A DNA stretch of 64,000 nucleotides from Nocardia sp. SYP-A9097 (GCF_009649815.1 NZ_WJIC01000004.1:248001-312000); one strand, 5' to 3'. Counted from the stretch's first letter, positions 17,564 through 27,264 are shown. Notes: generated by a model not told the origin, from the letters alone. Translations and numbers: made by a program.

Positions 17564-18985
17564 TCACCGCCCCCGCACACACTTGTCGTAGAGATCGGGT
17601 AGTCGATCACCGGAGTCGTAGGCGGCCTTCAACTTTCGATAGGCGTCACCGCCGTACTGCGCCCAGAACTCCGCCTCGGAGTAGTGCGCGGTGGAGTACA
17701 GCGGCTTGTGCCCGCCCAATTCGGTGATCTTGCGCTCGATCAGCCGATTGTGGTGATCGGGGGCCTGGCCGGGGCGCAGCGGTACCGGCCACCAGAATCC
17801 GACGCTCACATACAGCTGCCGCGGTTCGATCGGATACAGCAGCGCCGGTTCGCGTAACCGCATGGGGCACAACCAGACCGGGCTGATACCCACCTCGCGC
17901 CGGAAGAACTCCAGGAACTCCGGCACCGTCTCGACCGGCAGATCGGCATCCTGTAGCACCCACTCCACCGGCCGGCCGAGCGCCGCGCGTACCCGATCTG
18001 TCACGCCACCGGATCGGAACCACATCTGTAGCCGCCGCTGGGTCGCGGCATCGCGATACCGGCGCGGCCACACGCGGCGCAGTATCGGATTCTCCAGGCC
18101 GAACAGTTTGGAGGTCCAGTACAGGTCGGTATCCCAGCGCCACAGGTAATCCCGGGTGGAGAGGAAATCCTCCGACCTGGATCGGATGGAGCGGTAGTAG
18201 ACCGAACCGCGGGTGTAGTCCGAGACGTACGGCGGCGCGTCGGTGAAGTTCGCGAGCACCAGATACAGTGCGCCGGAGTCGAAGTAGACCCCGTCCACGA
18301 AATCGACCGGCTGCCCCTCGAACTGCCGCTCGGCATCCACGCGCCGCAGCGCCGCCACCCACTCCCGGGCCGAGTTCAGGCGCACATGTCGCAGCCGCAC
18401 ATAGGGTTTCGCCGGTTCCAACTCGACCCGCAACCGCACCGCGTAGCCGAGACAGCCGTAGGAGTGTGCCATTCCGTGGAACAGATCGGCGTGCTCGTTG
18501 TCGCGGGTGGCGGTGAGTACCCGCCCGTCACCGGTGAGCACGTCCATTTCGAGAATGCTGTCGTGCGGCAGTCCCGCCCGGAAAGAAGACGACTCGGCCC
18601 CGGTGCCCGCCACCCCGCCGCCGATGGTAATGGTCTTGCAGTCCAACACAACCGACGGCAGCATGCCGTGCGCCAGGGTGGCATCGGCAATGGTCTCGTA
18701 GGTGGCCATGCCCTGCACCTCGGCGGTGCGCGCCACCGGATCGACGCTCAGCACCCCGTCCAACCCGGGCACCTCGAGCGCCGCCCCGCGATGCCGGCGC
18801 CGCGGCCGATACAGATTGGACGTGCGCTTGGCCAGCCGCACCGGCTGATCCGCCGGCAGTGCCGCGTGCCGCGCCGCCAGCTCCGCCACGGTCCGCTGAT
18901 GGGCGATCACGCGGCTCCGGTCCGCGTCCTCGTGTCGATCCGCGATGCGCTGATCGGGCCGCGCGCCGCCTGCGTCCTCCGCCAT
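17564..18985 (-). CDS. FAD-linked oxidoreductase, DHCR24-like
   Basis: A 473-residue flavoprotein with an FAD_binding_4 domain. The FAD loop GGGVAGTGAESSSFRAGL lies near 122-139. Several stretches match the layout of eukaryotic delta(24)-sterol reductase (DHCR24): the ESSS motif, ISPVWLCP, and a C-terminal EFWAQYGGDAYRKL followed by LPDLYDK. That enzyme reduces a sterol side-chain double bond with FAD and NADPH. Bacterial relatives may act on other isoprenoid or lipid double bonds. It is the first gene of a two-gene unit with a P450. No signal peptide is visible. Confidence 0.82.
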   Translation of the reverse strand: MAEDAGGARPDQRIADRHEDADRSRVIAHQRTVAELAARHAALPADQPVRLAKRTSNLYRPRRRHRGAALEVPGLDGVLSVDPVARTAEVQGMATYETIADATLAHGMLPSVVLDCKTITIGGGVAGTGAESSSFRAGLPHDSILEMDVLTGDGRVLTATRDNEHADLFHGMAHSYGCLGYAVRLRVELEPAKPYVRLRHVRLNSAREWVAALRRVDAERQFEGQPVDFVDGVYFDSGALYLVLANFTDAPPYVSDYTRGSVYYRSIRSRSEDFLSTRDYLWRWDTDLYWTSKLFGLENPILRRVWPRRYRDAATQRRLQMWFRSGGVTDRVRAALGRPVEWVLQDADLPVETVPEFLEFFRREVGISPVWLCPMRLREPALLYPIEPRQLYVSVGFWWPVPLRPGQAPDHHNRLIERKITELGGHKPLYSTAHYSEAEFWAQYGGDAYRKLKAAYDSGDRLPDLYDKCVRGR

Positions 18986-19097
18986 GTCGACCCCTGTCGT
19001 GTGCCGTCCGAGCTGTGCGAATACCGCACGCTCCCTTGACTTTCCACGCTATAGACGCGCCCGCTCCGCGTCGTCGGTCAATAGTGGAACTTTGCCC

Positions 19098-19766
19098 TCA
19101 ACGACTGTTGAGCAGCCCGCTCGCATGCGCCAGCGCCACCGCCTGAAACGCCCTGTCCAGCTCCAACTTCCGCAGCATGTGGTGAATATGGGATCGCACC
19201 GTCACCTCCGCCACCACCAGCCGCCGCGCGATCCCGCCGACCGTCATCCCACCGGCCAGCAGGCTCAGTACCTGCACTTCGCGCGCGGTGAGCACCGACC
19301 GCAGATCCACCTCCGAACGCACCGGCCCCGGCCGCTCGGCGGGCGTCAGATCCGACAGCAATCTGGCCGTCACCGTCGGCGACAGCAGGGCGTTCCCCGC
19401 CGCGACTTCCCTTATCCCATAGGTGATCTGGGTGGGCGGATCATCCTTGAGCAGAAACCCGCGCGCCCCGGCACGCAATGCCGCGGCCGCTCCGTCCAGA
19501 CAGCCCCGATCCGCCAGCACCAATACCGGAACCCCGGCCGATAGCGAGGCATCCACCAACTCGCCCGAAGCACACCCCGCCGCCCCGGTGAGCGCCAAGG
19601 TGTCCGCCACAATCACATTCGGCTCCAGCTCGGCCATGGCGGAGGCGGCGGTGGGTCCATCGCTGAACTCCCCGACCACCGCCATCCCCGGCTCGGCGCT
19701 CACCACGGCCCGCAACCCCACCCGGACCAATGGCTCCCGCTCACACAAGAGCACGCGAATCATCAT
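19098..19766 (-). CDS. NarL-type response regulator with degenerate receiver
   Basis: A 222-residue protein with an N-terminal receiver-like domain and a C-terminal LuxR helix-turn-helix (LTAREVQVLSLLAGGMTVGG). Compared with a standard receiver, the first acidic pair is replaced by Glu-Arg in CEREP, the Asp for phosphorylation is kept (VIVADT near 55) and the switch Thr/Ser is Ala in VLADRG, while the Lys in FLLKDD is kept. This suggests weak or absent phosphorylation control. No histidine kinase gene is adjacent. An alternative start is the second Met. Confidence 0.8.
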   Translation of the reverse strand: MMIRVLLCEREPLVRVGLRAVVSAEPGMAVVGEFSDGPTAASAMAELEPNVIVADTLALTGAAGCASGELVDASLSAGVPVLVLADRGCLDGAAAALRAGARGFLLKDDPPTQITYGIREVAAGNALLSPTVTARLLSDLTPAERPGPVRSEVDLRSVLTAREVQVLSLLAGGMTVGGIARRLVVAEVTVRSHIHHMLRKLELDRAFQAVALAHASGLLNSR

Positions 19767-19867
19767 GCGCCAGCCCTTTCCCGTGATCCGGACACTTCAT
19801 CCAGCATGACAGCACCCACCGACAGGCTTCGGCCCGAAGTTCGCCGTCATCGGCCCATCGAAGCGAG

Positions 19868-20338
19868 ATGTATTGTGCCCGTGTGGAACTAATCAAATGG
19901 TTCACACCCGAGCAATTCAATGACGCTTTGAGCTCATGGGCGTGGATCGGCCTCGACGGTAAGACCCCCTTGTTCACCTCCGTCTTCGGAGATGTGTTCC
20001 TCGGCGCGAATGACGGAGTGTGGTGGCTGGATACCATCGAAGGTGAGCTGACCCGGGAGTGGGACAGCCTGGATGAGCTCGAAGCCGAGCTGAATACCGG
20101 TGCGGGACAGGAGAAGTACCTGATCGCCGAGCTCGCCCTCGCGCTGGAGGCGGGCGGGCTGCTGCCCGGTCCCGGCGAGATCTACGACTTCTCGCACCCA
20201 CTGGTGCTCGGCGGCGAATTGGAGGTCGAGAATGTGGAGGTCACCGATATGTCGGTGAGCCTGAATATTCTCGGCCAGATCCACGACCAGGTCCGGCGGA
20301 TTCCGCCGGGCGCCAAGGTCAATATCCAGTTCTCCTAG
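19868..20338 (+). CDS. Tdi1-type immunity-like protein (DUF1851)
   Basis: A 156-residue soluble protein with the layout of the DUF1851/T6SS-immunity Tdi1 family: an early FGDVFLGANDGVWWLD segment, a middle acidic region, YDFSHPLVLGGELEVENV, and near the end LGQIHDQVRRIPPG. In Proteobacteria Tdi1-like proteins neutralise a DNA-targeting toxin. No toxin or secretion gene is seen nearby, so this looks like an orphan. The start may instead be GTG 19883. The role is inferred from family resemblance only. Confidence 0.68.
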   Translation: MYCARVELIKWFTPEQFNDALSSWAWIGLDGKTPLFTSVFGDVFLGANDGVWWLDTIEGELTREWDSLDELEAELNTGAGQEKYLIAELALALEAGGLLPGPGEIYDFSHPLVLGGELEVENVEVTDMSVSLNILGQIHDQVRRIPPGAKVNIQFS

Positions 20339-20466
20339 TACTCCGGCCGGAGTTCGTGATCATGGTGGGCGGCGGCGTCGCCGGTCATGAAAGGACACCC
20401 GGGACCGATGAGTTACCGCCGTGGAAGTGGTCTCCTCTTGCGAGATGCAACCGTAGAGGAGTCGCC

Positions 20467-21372
20467 ATGCCGCTTGATACGCAACGATCGCCCGAGCACC
20501 TGGTCACCGTCGGTGACGCCGACCTGTGTGTGACCACCTTCGGCGACCGGCGGCAGCCGCCGGTGCTGCTGCCGTGCACATCGAGACTGTTCTGGGAGGA
20601 CCGGTTCTGCGACCGGCTGGCCGGCGCCGGCCGGTTCGTCCTGCGCTACGACATCCGCGACACCGGCCGGTCGACCGCTTATGCGCCCGGCTCTCCCGGC
20701 TACCGCCTGCGTGACCTGGTCTCGGACATCATCGGACTGATGGATGTCTTCGAACTTCCGCGAGCTCACCTGGTGGGCTTCTCCGTGGCCGGATGGATCT
20801 GTCAGCTCGCCGCCCTCGACCACCCCGACCGGGTTTCGGCTCTGACTCTCATCAGCACCCGTCCGACCTCCCCGGGCCCGGCGGACTCGGATCTGCCCGA
20901 CCACTCGGACCGGGTCATGGAGTTCTTCACCAAGGCATCCACTCCGGACTGGTCCGACCGGGCGGCGGTGATCGACTACGGCGTCGAACTGGACCGGATA
21001 CGCGCGGGCACACACGGATTCGACGAACAGCAGGCACGGCAGCAGACGGCCCGAATGGTCGACCGCACCACCAATATGGCCTCCAGCATGCGCAACCTGG
21101 CATTTGCCGAGGCGGGCGACCGCTGGCGCGAGCGTCTGGGCGAGATCACCGCGCCGACCCTGGTCGTCCACGGTACCGATGACCCGTTCTTTCCATACGG
21201 CAACGGACGGGCCATGGCTCGCGAGATCCCCGGCGCCGACCTGCTCCCGCTGAACGGCATCGGCCACGAACTTCCGGCCACCACCTGGGATCAACTACTC
21301 GCCGCCATGCTGGTACTCCAGCCGGAATCCGTGATCGACGAAGGTGCGGGGCGCGCCGGTGACCGGCACTAG
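20467..21372 (+). CDS. Alpha/beta hydrolase
   Basis: A 301-residue cytoplasmic alpha/beta hydrolase similar in layout to small esterases such as the polyketide methylesterases. The nucleophile elbow reads VGFSVAGW: Ser is kept but the residue two positions after it is Ala where Gly is usual. The acid is in GTDDPFFP and the His in GIGHELP. The ATG has GAGGAG seven bases upstream. Its stop overlaps the convergent molybdoenzyme stop by four bases. Substrate unknown. Confidence 0.82.
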   Translation: MPLDTQRSPEHLVTVGDADLCVTTFGDRRQPPVLLPCTSRLFWEDRFCDRLAGAGRFVLRYDIRDTGRSTAYAPGSPGYRLRDLVSDIIGLMDVFELPRAHLVGFSVAGWICQLAALDHPDRVSALTLISTRPTSPGPADSDLPDHSDRVMEFFTKASTPDWSDRAAVIDYGVELDRIRAGTHGFDEQQARQQTARMVDRTTNMASSMRNLAFAEAGDRWRERLGEITAPTLVVHGTDDPFFPYGNGRAMAREIPGADLLPLNGIGHELPATTWDQLLAAMLVLQPESVIDEGAGRAGDRH

Positions 21373-23372
21373 CCGATTTCGGCCGCCTCCGTGTCATGGC
21401 TTTCCGGGTGTACACGGGGCGTGATCCGCACCCGGTTGTCGTGAAAGACCGCACCGCCACCGAAGTCCGAATCGCGTTCGGCGACAGTGGCATTCACCGT
21501 CGATCCGCCGGACAATTTGGCCCAGCGGCCCTTCGTGGTGGCGGCGACCCCGGTGCGGACCCGGTCGGAGACCTCGGCGACCGCGTCGAACGAACCGCGA
21601 TCATTGGCCACGGTGATCGGAGCGCCGTCGGCGATGCCCCGCGCCGCCGCATCGTCCGGATGCAGTGTGACCGTGGGATCGCCTGCGCGGCGGCGCAATT
21701 CGGCATTGTTCCCGAAGATGGTGTTCAGGAAGTAGTGCGAGGCGGCAGAGATGAGCACCAGTCCATCGCCCGGATCGGCGGGTGGGGTATAGGACGGAAG
21801 CGGGTCGTGGCCCGCCATTTCCGCTCGGGCCGAAACGAACTGCAGCTTATCGGTGGGCACCGGCCGCGCCGCCACCTTCAGGAACCCCTCGGTGCGCAGC
21901 CGCTCCACATCATGACCCTTCAGCAGTTGCGCGGCCAACTCCTCATCCGAGTCGTACAGCGCGGGCTCGGTGAGCCCCATACGCTGTGCCAAACGCCGGA
22001 AAGTCTCTGTGGTGGGCAGACATTCGCCCGGCGCGGTCACCGCCGGTTCATTCCAGACCAGATATAGATTCCCGTAGGCGGCCAGTACATCGAGGTGCTC
22101 CGGCTGCATGGTGGCGGGCAGCACGATATCGGCGTAATCGACGGTATCGGTCGGAAAGTGTTCCAGTACAACGGTGAACAGATCCTCGCGCGCCAGGCCC
22201 CGAATCACCTTGCCCTGCTCCGGATTCGACCCGACCGGATTGGCGGCGATCACGAACAACGCCTTGACCGGCGGCCCATCCACACCCAGGAGGCCCTCGC
22301 CGACCCGGGTCATGGACAGCGTGCGCACCGGATGCGGTAGCAGGTCGTAGCGGGCCAGCCCGGCACCATTGAGATCGAAGTGCCCGCTGGTCGAATAGTG
22401 CAGTCCGCCACCGGGAATCGCCCAATCGCCGGTGACGCCGGGCAGGCAGGCCAGCGCCCGCAGCGCCATCCCGCCGCCCGCGTGCCGCTGCATGCCCTGC
22501 GAGGCGCGAATGGCGGTGGGCCGGGTCCGTGCGATGCGCTCGCCCAGCGCCACAATCCGCTCGACCGGCAATCCGGTGATCTGCGCGACCCGCTCCGGCG
22601 TGAATTCGGCTATACGCGTGCGGAATTCGTCCCAGCCCACGGTGTGCGAGGCAATGAACTCCGCATCCTGCGCGCCCATCGACACGATCACATGCATGAG
22701 CCCCAGCGCGAGCGCGGCATCGGTCCCCGGGAGCGGTGCGAGATGCTCATCGCAGCGTTCCGCGGTCCGCGACCGCACCGGATCGATGGCGACCGTGTAC
22801 GCGCCGCTGTCCTGAATGAACTTCCAGCCGTGATGCCCAGAGCTCAGCGGATTGGTACCCCACAGCAGGATCAACTCGGACTTGACGAAATCCTCCGGAT
22901 CCATGCCTCCCGAGGTGCCCAGCGTGTACTTCACCCCGAGCGTCCCCGCGATCGAGCAGATCGTCGGATCGTGTAGTGAGGCCCCCAGCGAATTGAAGAA
23001 CCGCCGCCCGGAAAACCCCTCCAGCCCTTGGATATACCCGAGGCTCCCGGTCCCGTGGAACGGCCAGATCGCCTCCCCGCCGTACTCGGCGACAATCTCC
23101 GACAGCCGCCCCGAGATCTCGTCGAGCGCCGCATCCCAGCTGATCCGCTCGAACCGCCCCTCACCCTTCTTGCCTACCCGGCGCATCGGATGGGTGATCC
23201 GCTCATCGGATTTCAACTGCTCCAGGTACCGATTCACCTTGACGCACAGCGCACCCCGCGTGATCGGATGCGCCTTGTTCCCGCGCAACCCGACCGCGAC
23301 GCCATCCTCGACGTCGACCACCCAGGAACAAGCATCCGGGCAGTCCAGCGGGCAAGCACCGAGCACCTTCAT
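21369..23372 (-). CDS. Molybdopterin oxidoreductase (DMSO reductase family)
   Basis: A 667-residue Mo/W enzyme of the DMSO reductase/formate dehydrogenase superfamily. An N-terminal [4Fe-4S] site is formed by Cys7, Cys11, Cys15 (CPLDCPDAC) and Cys43 (RGALC). The molybdopterin-guanine dinucleotide domains and a C-terminal dinucleotide-binding domain (HPDDAAARGIADGAPITV) follow. No twin-arginine signal is present, so it is probably cytoplasmic. There is no adjacent subunit or chaperone gene, so it may work as a single-subunit oxidoreductase. Substrate cannot be assigned; formate is one possibility. Confidence 0.85.
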   Translation of the reverse strand: MKVLGACPLDCPDACSWVVDVEDGVAVGLRGNKAHPITRGALCVKVNRYLEQLKSDERITHPMRRVGKKGEGRFERISWDAALDEISGRLSEIVAEYGGEAIWPFHGTGSLGYIQGLEGFSGRRFFNSLGASLHDPTICSIAGTLGVKYTLGTSGGMDPEDFVKSELILLWGTNPLSSGHHGWKFIQDSGAYTVAIDPVRSRTAERCDEHLAPLPGTDAALALGLMHVIVSMGAQDAEFIASHTVGWDEFRTRIAEFTPERVAQITGLPVERIVALGERIARTRPTAIRASQGMQRHAGGGMALRALACLPGVTGDWAIPGGGLHYSTSGHFDLNGAGLARYDLLPHPVRTLSMTRVGEGLLGVDGPPVKALFVIAANPVGSNPEQGKVIRGLAREDLFTVVLEHFPTDTVDYADIVLPATMQPEHLDVLAAYGNLYLVWNEPAVTAPGECLPTTETFRRLAQRMGLTEPALYDSDEELAAQLLKGHDVERLRTEGFLKVAARPVPTDKLQFVSARAEMAGHDPLPSYTPPADPGDGLVLISAASHYFLNTIFGNNAELRRRAGDPTVTLHPDDAAARGIADGAPITVANDRGSFDAVAEVSDRVRTGVAATTKGRWAKLSGGSTVNATVAERDSDFGGGAVFHDNRVRITPRVHPESHDTEAAEIG

Positions 23373-23400
23373 GCCCCGATCCTAAGCCGGGGCACCGACA

Positions 23401-24885
23401 TCAGCCGAGGATGCCACCCAGCAGGCCGCCGCTCTGACCTGCCTCCTGGCCGCCGCCGGTACCGCCGATGAGACCGCCGGGCGGAAGTTCGGAGGGCTGG
23501 ACGATGACGAAACCGCGACCGGAGAAGGACAGCGTCATGCCCTCGCCGGTACTGCGGCCGATGAGCCGGGAGAAGCCGAACGAGTCATTGCGTTTGATAC
23601 CGGTCTGCAGGCTGGAGGACCAGGCCACGGCGGCCTGCGGGTCGGCGTAGGTGGGCTGGTCGACATTCAGGACCACGGGGGAGCCGTGCGTGGTGATGGC
23701 GATCCGGCCGCGACCGGTGAAGACACAGTTGAAGAGTCCGGCATTGCTGGCGAAACCGGCCGCGCCCTGGACCATTTTGATGTTGTAGGTCAGTGTCGGG
23801 TCGAAGGCCAGCACATTCGCGCCATTGATGGTGAGGCCGTCGGAGCCGTCCAGATCGACGGTGTGCACATCGGCCGCGCCATTGGCCAGGAACAGATCAC
23901 CGCGCCCGGTGACCTTCATGAGCGGAACGCCCTCACCGGTCAGTCGCTGCTGGATCGCCCGTCCGATCCCGCCCGAGCCGAGTGCCTTGAACTGCAGCTC
24001 GCCCTGATAGGCGACCATCGACCCGGCCCGCGCCATGACCTCCCCATTGACGGCGACCTTGATCATCTTGCCGCCCTGCTTCTGAATGCCGATGCCATTG
24101 ACCTCGGCATGGCGGGCATCGAACAGTTCACTCTGCATGGCCTGGGCTCCTTGCGAAAATGCGGGTGCGACCGGCGCGGAGTAAGCCGGCGCGGGTGAAT
24201 GAGGTTGCGGGGCGGGCGGATACGACCCCGGCGGAGGAGGCGGACTGTATTGCCCAGGCGCAGGCTGCCCTGGCGGCGCGAATTGCCCCGGCGGAGGACT
24301 GTATTGGCCAGGCGGGGGAGGAGGCGGGGCGGCCGGGTACTGCCCCGGCGGGGTCGCGACCGCTGCCGAGCCGGGGGCGGGCGCGGGTTCGTCGTCGATA
24401 TTCACGCCGAAGGCTTCGGCGATTCCGGCCAGGCCGTTGTCGTAGCCCTGGCCGACCGCACGCACCTTCCACGCGTCACCCCGCCGGTAGATCTCCACGC
24501 ACACCACGGCGGTCTCGGTGCTGAGCCCGGACATGGGGAAGGTCAAGGACCCTGAATCGGATCCGATGGTCGCGGTCAGCGTGCCCACCGCCGCGAAGGT
24601 GGCGGGCCCGCTGCCGTCGAGACTGGCGGTGACCACCACCTTGTCCACATTCGCGGGTAGCGCACCGGTGACCACGTCGACCATGTCCCCGCCGCCGCGT
24701 CCGTGCCGGTACGTAACCCCCGGTCCCGCAGGCTGATTGAAGAATACGAAGTCCGCATCGGACCGCACTCGTCCATCGGCTCCCAGGAGCAGTGCCGATA
24801 CATCGAGTGCGGCCGAGCTGGTCACCGTGACCGTCAAACGCTGCCCGGGCGCGGCGCGATTCTCTCCTCGGGCAAGTGTGCTCAC
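23401..24885 (-). CDS. TerD-AIM24 fusion protein
   Basis: A 494-residue three-part protein. Residues 1-165 are a TerD/tellurium-resistance-type calcium-binding domain (MSTLARGENRAAPGQ start, later VVCVEIYRRGDAWKVRAVGQ and GYDNGLAGIAEAFGV). Residues 170-245 are a Pro/Gly/Gln/Tyr-rich low-complexity linker with repeated PGQYSPP/PPGQ units. Residues 250-480 are an AIM24-type beta domain (QSELFDARHAEV, VMARAGSMVAYQGELQF). TerD proteins respond to envelope or chemical stress in many Actinobacteria; AIM24 function in bacteria is unclear. The gene stands alone on its strand. Confidence 0.82.
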   Translation of the reverse strand: MSTLARGENRAAPGQRLTVTVTSSAALDVSALLLGADGRVRSDADFVFFNQPAGPGVTYRHGRGGGDMVDVVTGALPANVDKVVVTASLDGSGPATFAAVGTLTATIGSDSGSLTFPMSGLSTETAVVCVEIYRRGDAWKVRAVGQGYDNGLAGIAEAFGVNIDDEPAPAPGSAAVATPPGQYPAAPPPPPPGQYSPPPGQFAPPGQPAPGQYSPPPPPGSYPPAPQPHSPAPAYSAPVAPAFSQGAQAMQSELFDARHAEVNGIGIQKQGGKMIKVAVNGEVMARAGSMVAYQGELQFKALGSGGIGRAIQQRLTGEGVPLMKVTGRGDLFLANGAADVHTVDLDGSDGLTINGANVLAFDPTLTYNIKMVQGAAGFASNAGLFNCVFTGRGRIAITTHGSPVVLNVDQPTYADPQAAVAWSSSLQTGIKRNDSFGFSRLIGRSTGEGMTLSFSGRGFVIVQPSELPPGGLIGGTGGGQEAGQSGGLLGGILG

Positions 24886-24951
24886 CGGAGCCCTCCCCGA
24901 ACCGACCTCAGTTTCACGCCACCGAGTGTGCCTCGCGCCCGGGCTTTCGCG

Positions 24952-26556
24952 CTACATGGATTCCCCTGCGATCGTGTCGGCGGCCTCGGGCGTGTTGGCC
25001 TCCGGCGCGGGTGCGGTGCCGGGCAGGAAGGAGCAGGCCGCGCACACCACGCCGAAGAACAGATAGCCCAGCGCGACCTGTGGCGCTGCGGCCCAGCCGA
25101 CCTCACTCGCGTGAATGAGCCCGATCCAGGCCAGCGCCGCACCGACCGCCGAGGCGATAGCCGCTGCGCGGAAACGCTTTTCGAGAATGAAGGTCACCAT
25201 GGTGCCGAGTACCAGACCGGCCAGTACCGCACCGGCCCCGAGCGTCTTCAGCCCGTCATAGACCACCCCGGCCTGTCCGAGCGCATCCATTCCCACCTTG
25301 TCCGCCGAGGTTCCGGCCGCACTCAGCGCATTGTCGATCTGCCCGACACCCCACTCCGCGAGATTCGGCAGCAGCGCCGCCACCACGGCGACCGCATGCA
25401 GCTTCGGCACCGCCTGGAAGGCTTGCGCGCCGATCAGCAATCCGATGTACAGCAGGATCGGCACGATCGCCGGAATCGGCAGAATGGTGGCGAGCACCCC
25501 GAAAAGCCCGAGCAGACACATCAATCCGATGACCGCGCCGCTGGCGAGCGAGTACCCCGTGCGCCCGCCCGCGTCCTTCCATCCAGGGTGCCCGATGTAC
25601 ACGGCGGGCGGGAACGGCGACCCGAAGCCCGAGCCGATAATCGCCCCGAACCCGTCGGCCAGCAGCACACTGCGCAGGTTGTAGTTATCGCCCGCGGCGG
25701 CCGCGCTCTCCACATTGCTCATGGCTTCGGTGAAGTTGTAGACGCCCAGCGGAATCGCGGTGGCGAGCAGCGGTGCCAGATGGCTGAGCCCGTCGAAGAG
25801 CAGATGCAGCCGCAGATCCGGTAGCCCGAGCGCGATATCGTGCGCCGCCGCCGACACATCCGGCACCGACATATACCCGCCGATCCAGCCGATGGCCGTA
25901 CCGACCAGCAGTGCCACCAATCCGATCGGAATATTGCCCGGCAGCCGGACATTGGTGAAGAACCCGATCAGAATGATGGCCAGCACCGGCAATCCGATCC
26001 AGGCCGCCTCCCACATCTGCGCGGCCGGGCGCATGGCGATGAAGGTGATGGAGATACCCGCCAGGGTGCCGAGCATGGCCGCGCGCGGTGTGATCTTGCG
26101 AATGAACGGTCCGACGAACGCCCCGATCATGACGATCACGCCGATCATGAACGCCCACGCCAGGCCGGCGGCCCACGCCCGCATCGGATCATTGGTCTTC
26201 AGATAGATCGGCAGCATGACCACGAAGACCACGATGAACATATGCGGCACACTCGGCCCGTACGGCAGCGCGGTCACCGTATCGCGGCCCTCGCGCCGGG
26301 CCAGGCGGCGCGCGAGCACCATGTAGTACAGATTCCCCAGCACCAGTGCGATTCCGAGCGCGGGCAGCACGGTGCCGAGCACATCCGCGCTCGGAATCTT
26401 CACCACCACGATGGAGAGCGTGGTCAGGGTCAGGACGTTGACGAGAATATTGAACGCGAGCCCGAAGAAGGCATTGGTATCCCCGCGCGTCCACCAGGGC
26501 AGGGAAAGGGGTGCGGCGGAACCGGTTTCGTCAGGGAGTTTGGTATCGACGGACAT
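24952..26556 (-). CDS. Permease of the nucleobase/NCS2-like type
   Basis: A 534-residue membrane protein with about 12-14 helices, related to the uracil/xanthine (NCS2-like) transporter group: note VTALPYGPSVPHMF in the early region and VYNFTEAMSNVESAAAAGDN plus FGSPFPPAVYIGH later. AGGAA precedes the ATG. It is the last gene of an operon: the biuret hydrolase-like gene ends 12 bases upstream and overlaps the allophanate hydrolase-like gene. The context predicts uptake of a nitrogen-rich compound such as biuret, a cyanurate-type compound or a nucleobase. Confidence 0.8.
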   Translation of the reverse strand: MSVDTKLPDETGSAAPLSLPWWTRGDTNAFFGLAFNILVNVLTLTTLSIVVVKIPSADVLGTVLPALGIALVLGNLYYMVLARRLARREGRDTVTALPYGPSVPHMFIVVFVVMLPIYLKTNDPMRAWAAGLAWAFMIGVIVMIGAFVGPFIRKITPRAAMLGTLAGISITFIAMRPAAQMWEAAWIGLPVLAIILIGFFTNVRLPGNIPIGLVALLVGTAIGWIGGYMSVPDVSAAAHDIALGLPDLRLHLLFDGLSHLAPLLATAIPLGVYNFTEAMSNVESAAAAGDNYNLRSVLLADGFGAIIGSGFGSPFPPAVYIGHPGWKDAGGRTGYSLASGAVIGLMCLLGLFGVLATILPIPAIVPILLYIGLLIGAQAFQAVPKLHAVAVVAALLPNLAEWGVGQIDNALSAAGTSADKVGMDALGQAGVVYDGLKTLGAGAVLAGLVLGTMVTFILEKRFRAAAIASAVGAALAWIGLIHASEVGWAAAPQVALGYLFFGVVCAACSFLPGTAPAPEANTPEAADTIAGESM

Positions 26557-26568
26557 GGTGGTTCCTGT

Positions 26569-27264
26569 TCACTGAGCCGGGGTGGAGACGGTGGCGGTGA
26601 GAGCGCCGATGACGGCGGCCGAATCGGCCACCCAGCCGAAGATGCCGCCCTGTGCGGCGATCATCTCCAGCCCGACCCGCTGGAATTCCGGGAAATACGA
26701 ACCGACGCAGTCGGAGACGACCAGGCATTCGAAGCCGCGGTCATTGGCCTCGCGGACGGTGGTGTGCACGCACACCTCGGTGGTGACGCCGGTGACGAGC
26801 AGGGAGCTGATTCCCTTGCGCGCCAGTACATCCGAGAGTTCGGTGGCGTAGAACGCGCCCTTGCCGGGTTTGTCGATCACCACCTCGCCGTCCAGCGGCG
26901 CGAGTTCGTCGATGATGTCGTGCCCGTATTCACCGCGCACCAGAATCCGGCCGAACGCCCCCGGATCACCGATACGCTGAGAAGGGCTGCCCCGCAGCAG
27001 TTTCGCCGGAGGACAGTCGGACAGATCCGGGAGATGACCCTCCCGGGTGTGTATCACCGTGATCCCGGCCGCCCGCGCCGCGGCGATGAGCCCCGCGAGC
27101 GGTTCGATCACGGTGCGCAGCAATCCCACATCATTGCCCAGGCTCTCACCGAACCCGCCGGGTAGGAGGAAGTCCCGCTGCATATCGATGACGAGCAGTG
27201 CCAGGGTGCTCGGCTCGAAGGAGAATTCGCCGGGTTGCGCCGGAATGTATTGAACTGCCGTCAT
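26569..27264 (-). CDS. biuH: Cysteine hydrolase, biuret hydrolase-like
   Basis: A 231-residue isochorismatase-superfamily amidohydrolase. The catalytic triad fits Asp27 ([10 protein letters not shown]), Lys132 ([11 protein letters not shown]) and Cys165 ([12 protein letters not shown]), with a cis-peptide-type VTT before the Cys. The segments [34 protein letters not shown] and [16 protein letters not shown] match the pattern of characterised biuret hydrolase as I remember it. That enzyme converts biuret to allophanate and ammonia. The next gene upstream encodes an allophanate hydrolase-like amidase and overlaps it by four bases, which strengthens the assignment. Confidence 0.75.
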   Translation of the reverse strand: MTAVQYIPAQPGEFSFEPSTLALLVIDMQRDFLLPGGFGESLGNDVGLLRTVIEPLAGLIAAARAAGITVIHTREGHLPDLSDCPPAKLLRGSPSQRIGDPGAFGRILVRGEYGHDIIDELAPLDGEVVIDKPGKGAFYATELSDVLARKGISSLLVTGVTTEVCVHTTVREANDRGFECLVVSDCVGSYFPEFQRVGLEMIAAQGGIFGWVADSAAVIGALTATVSTPAQ

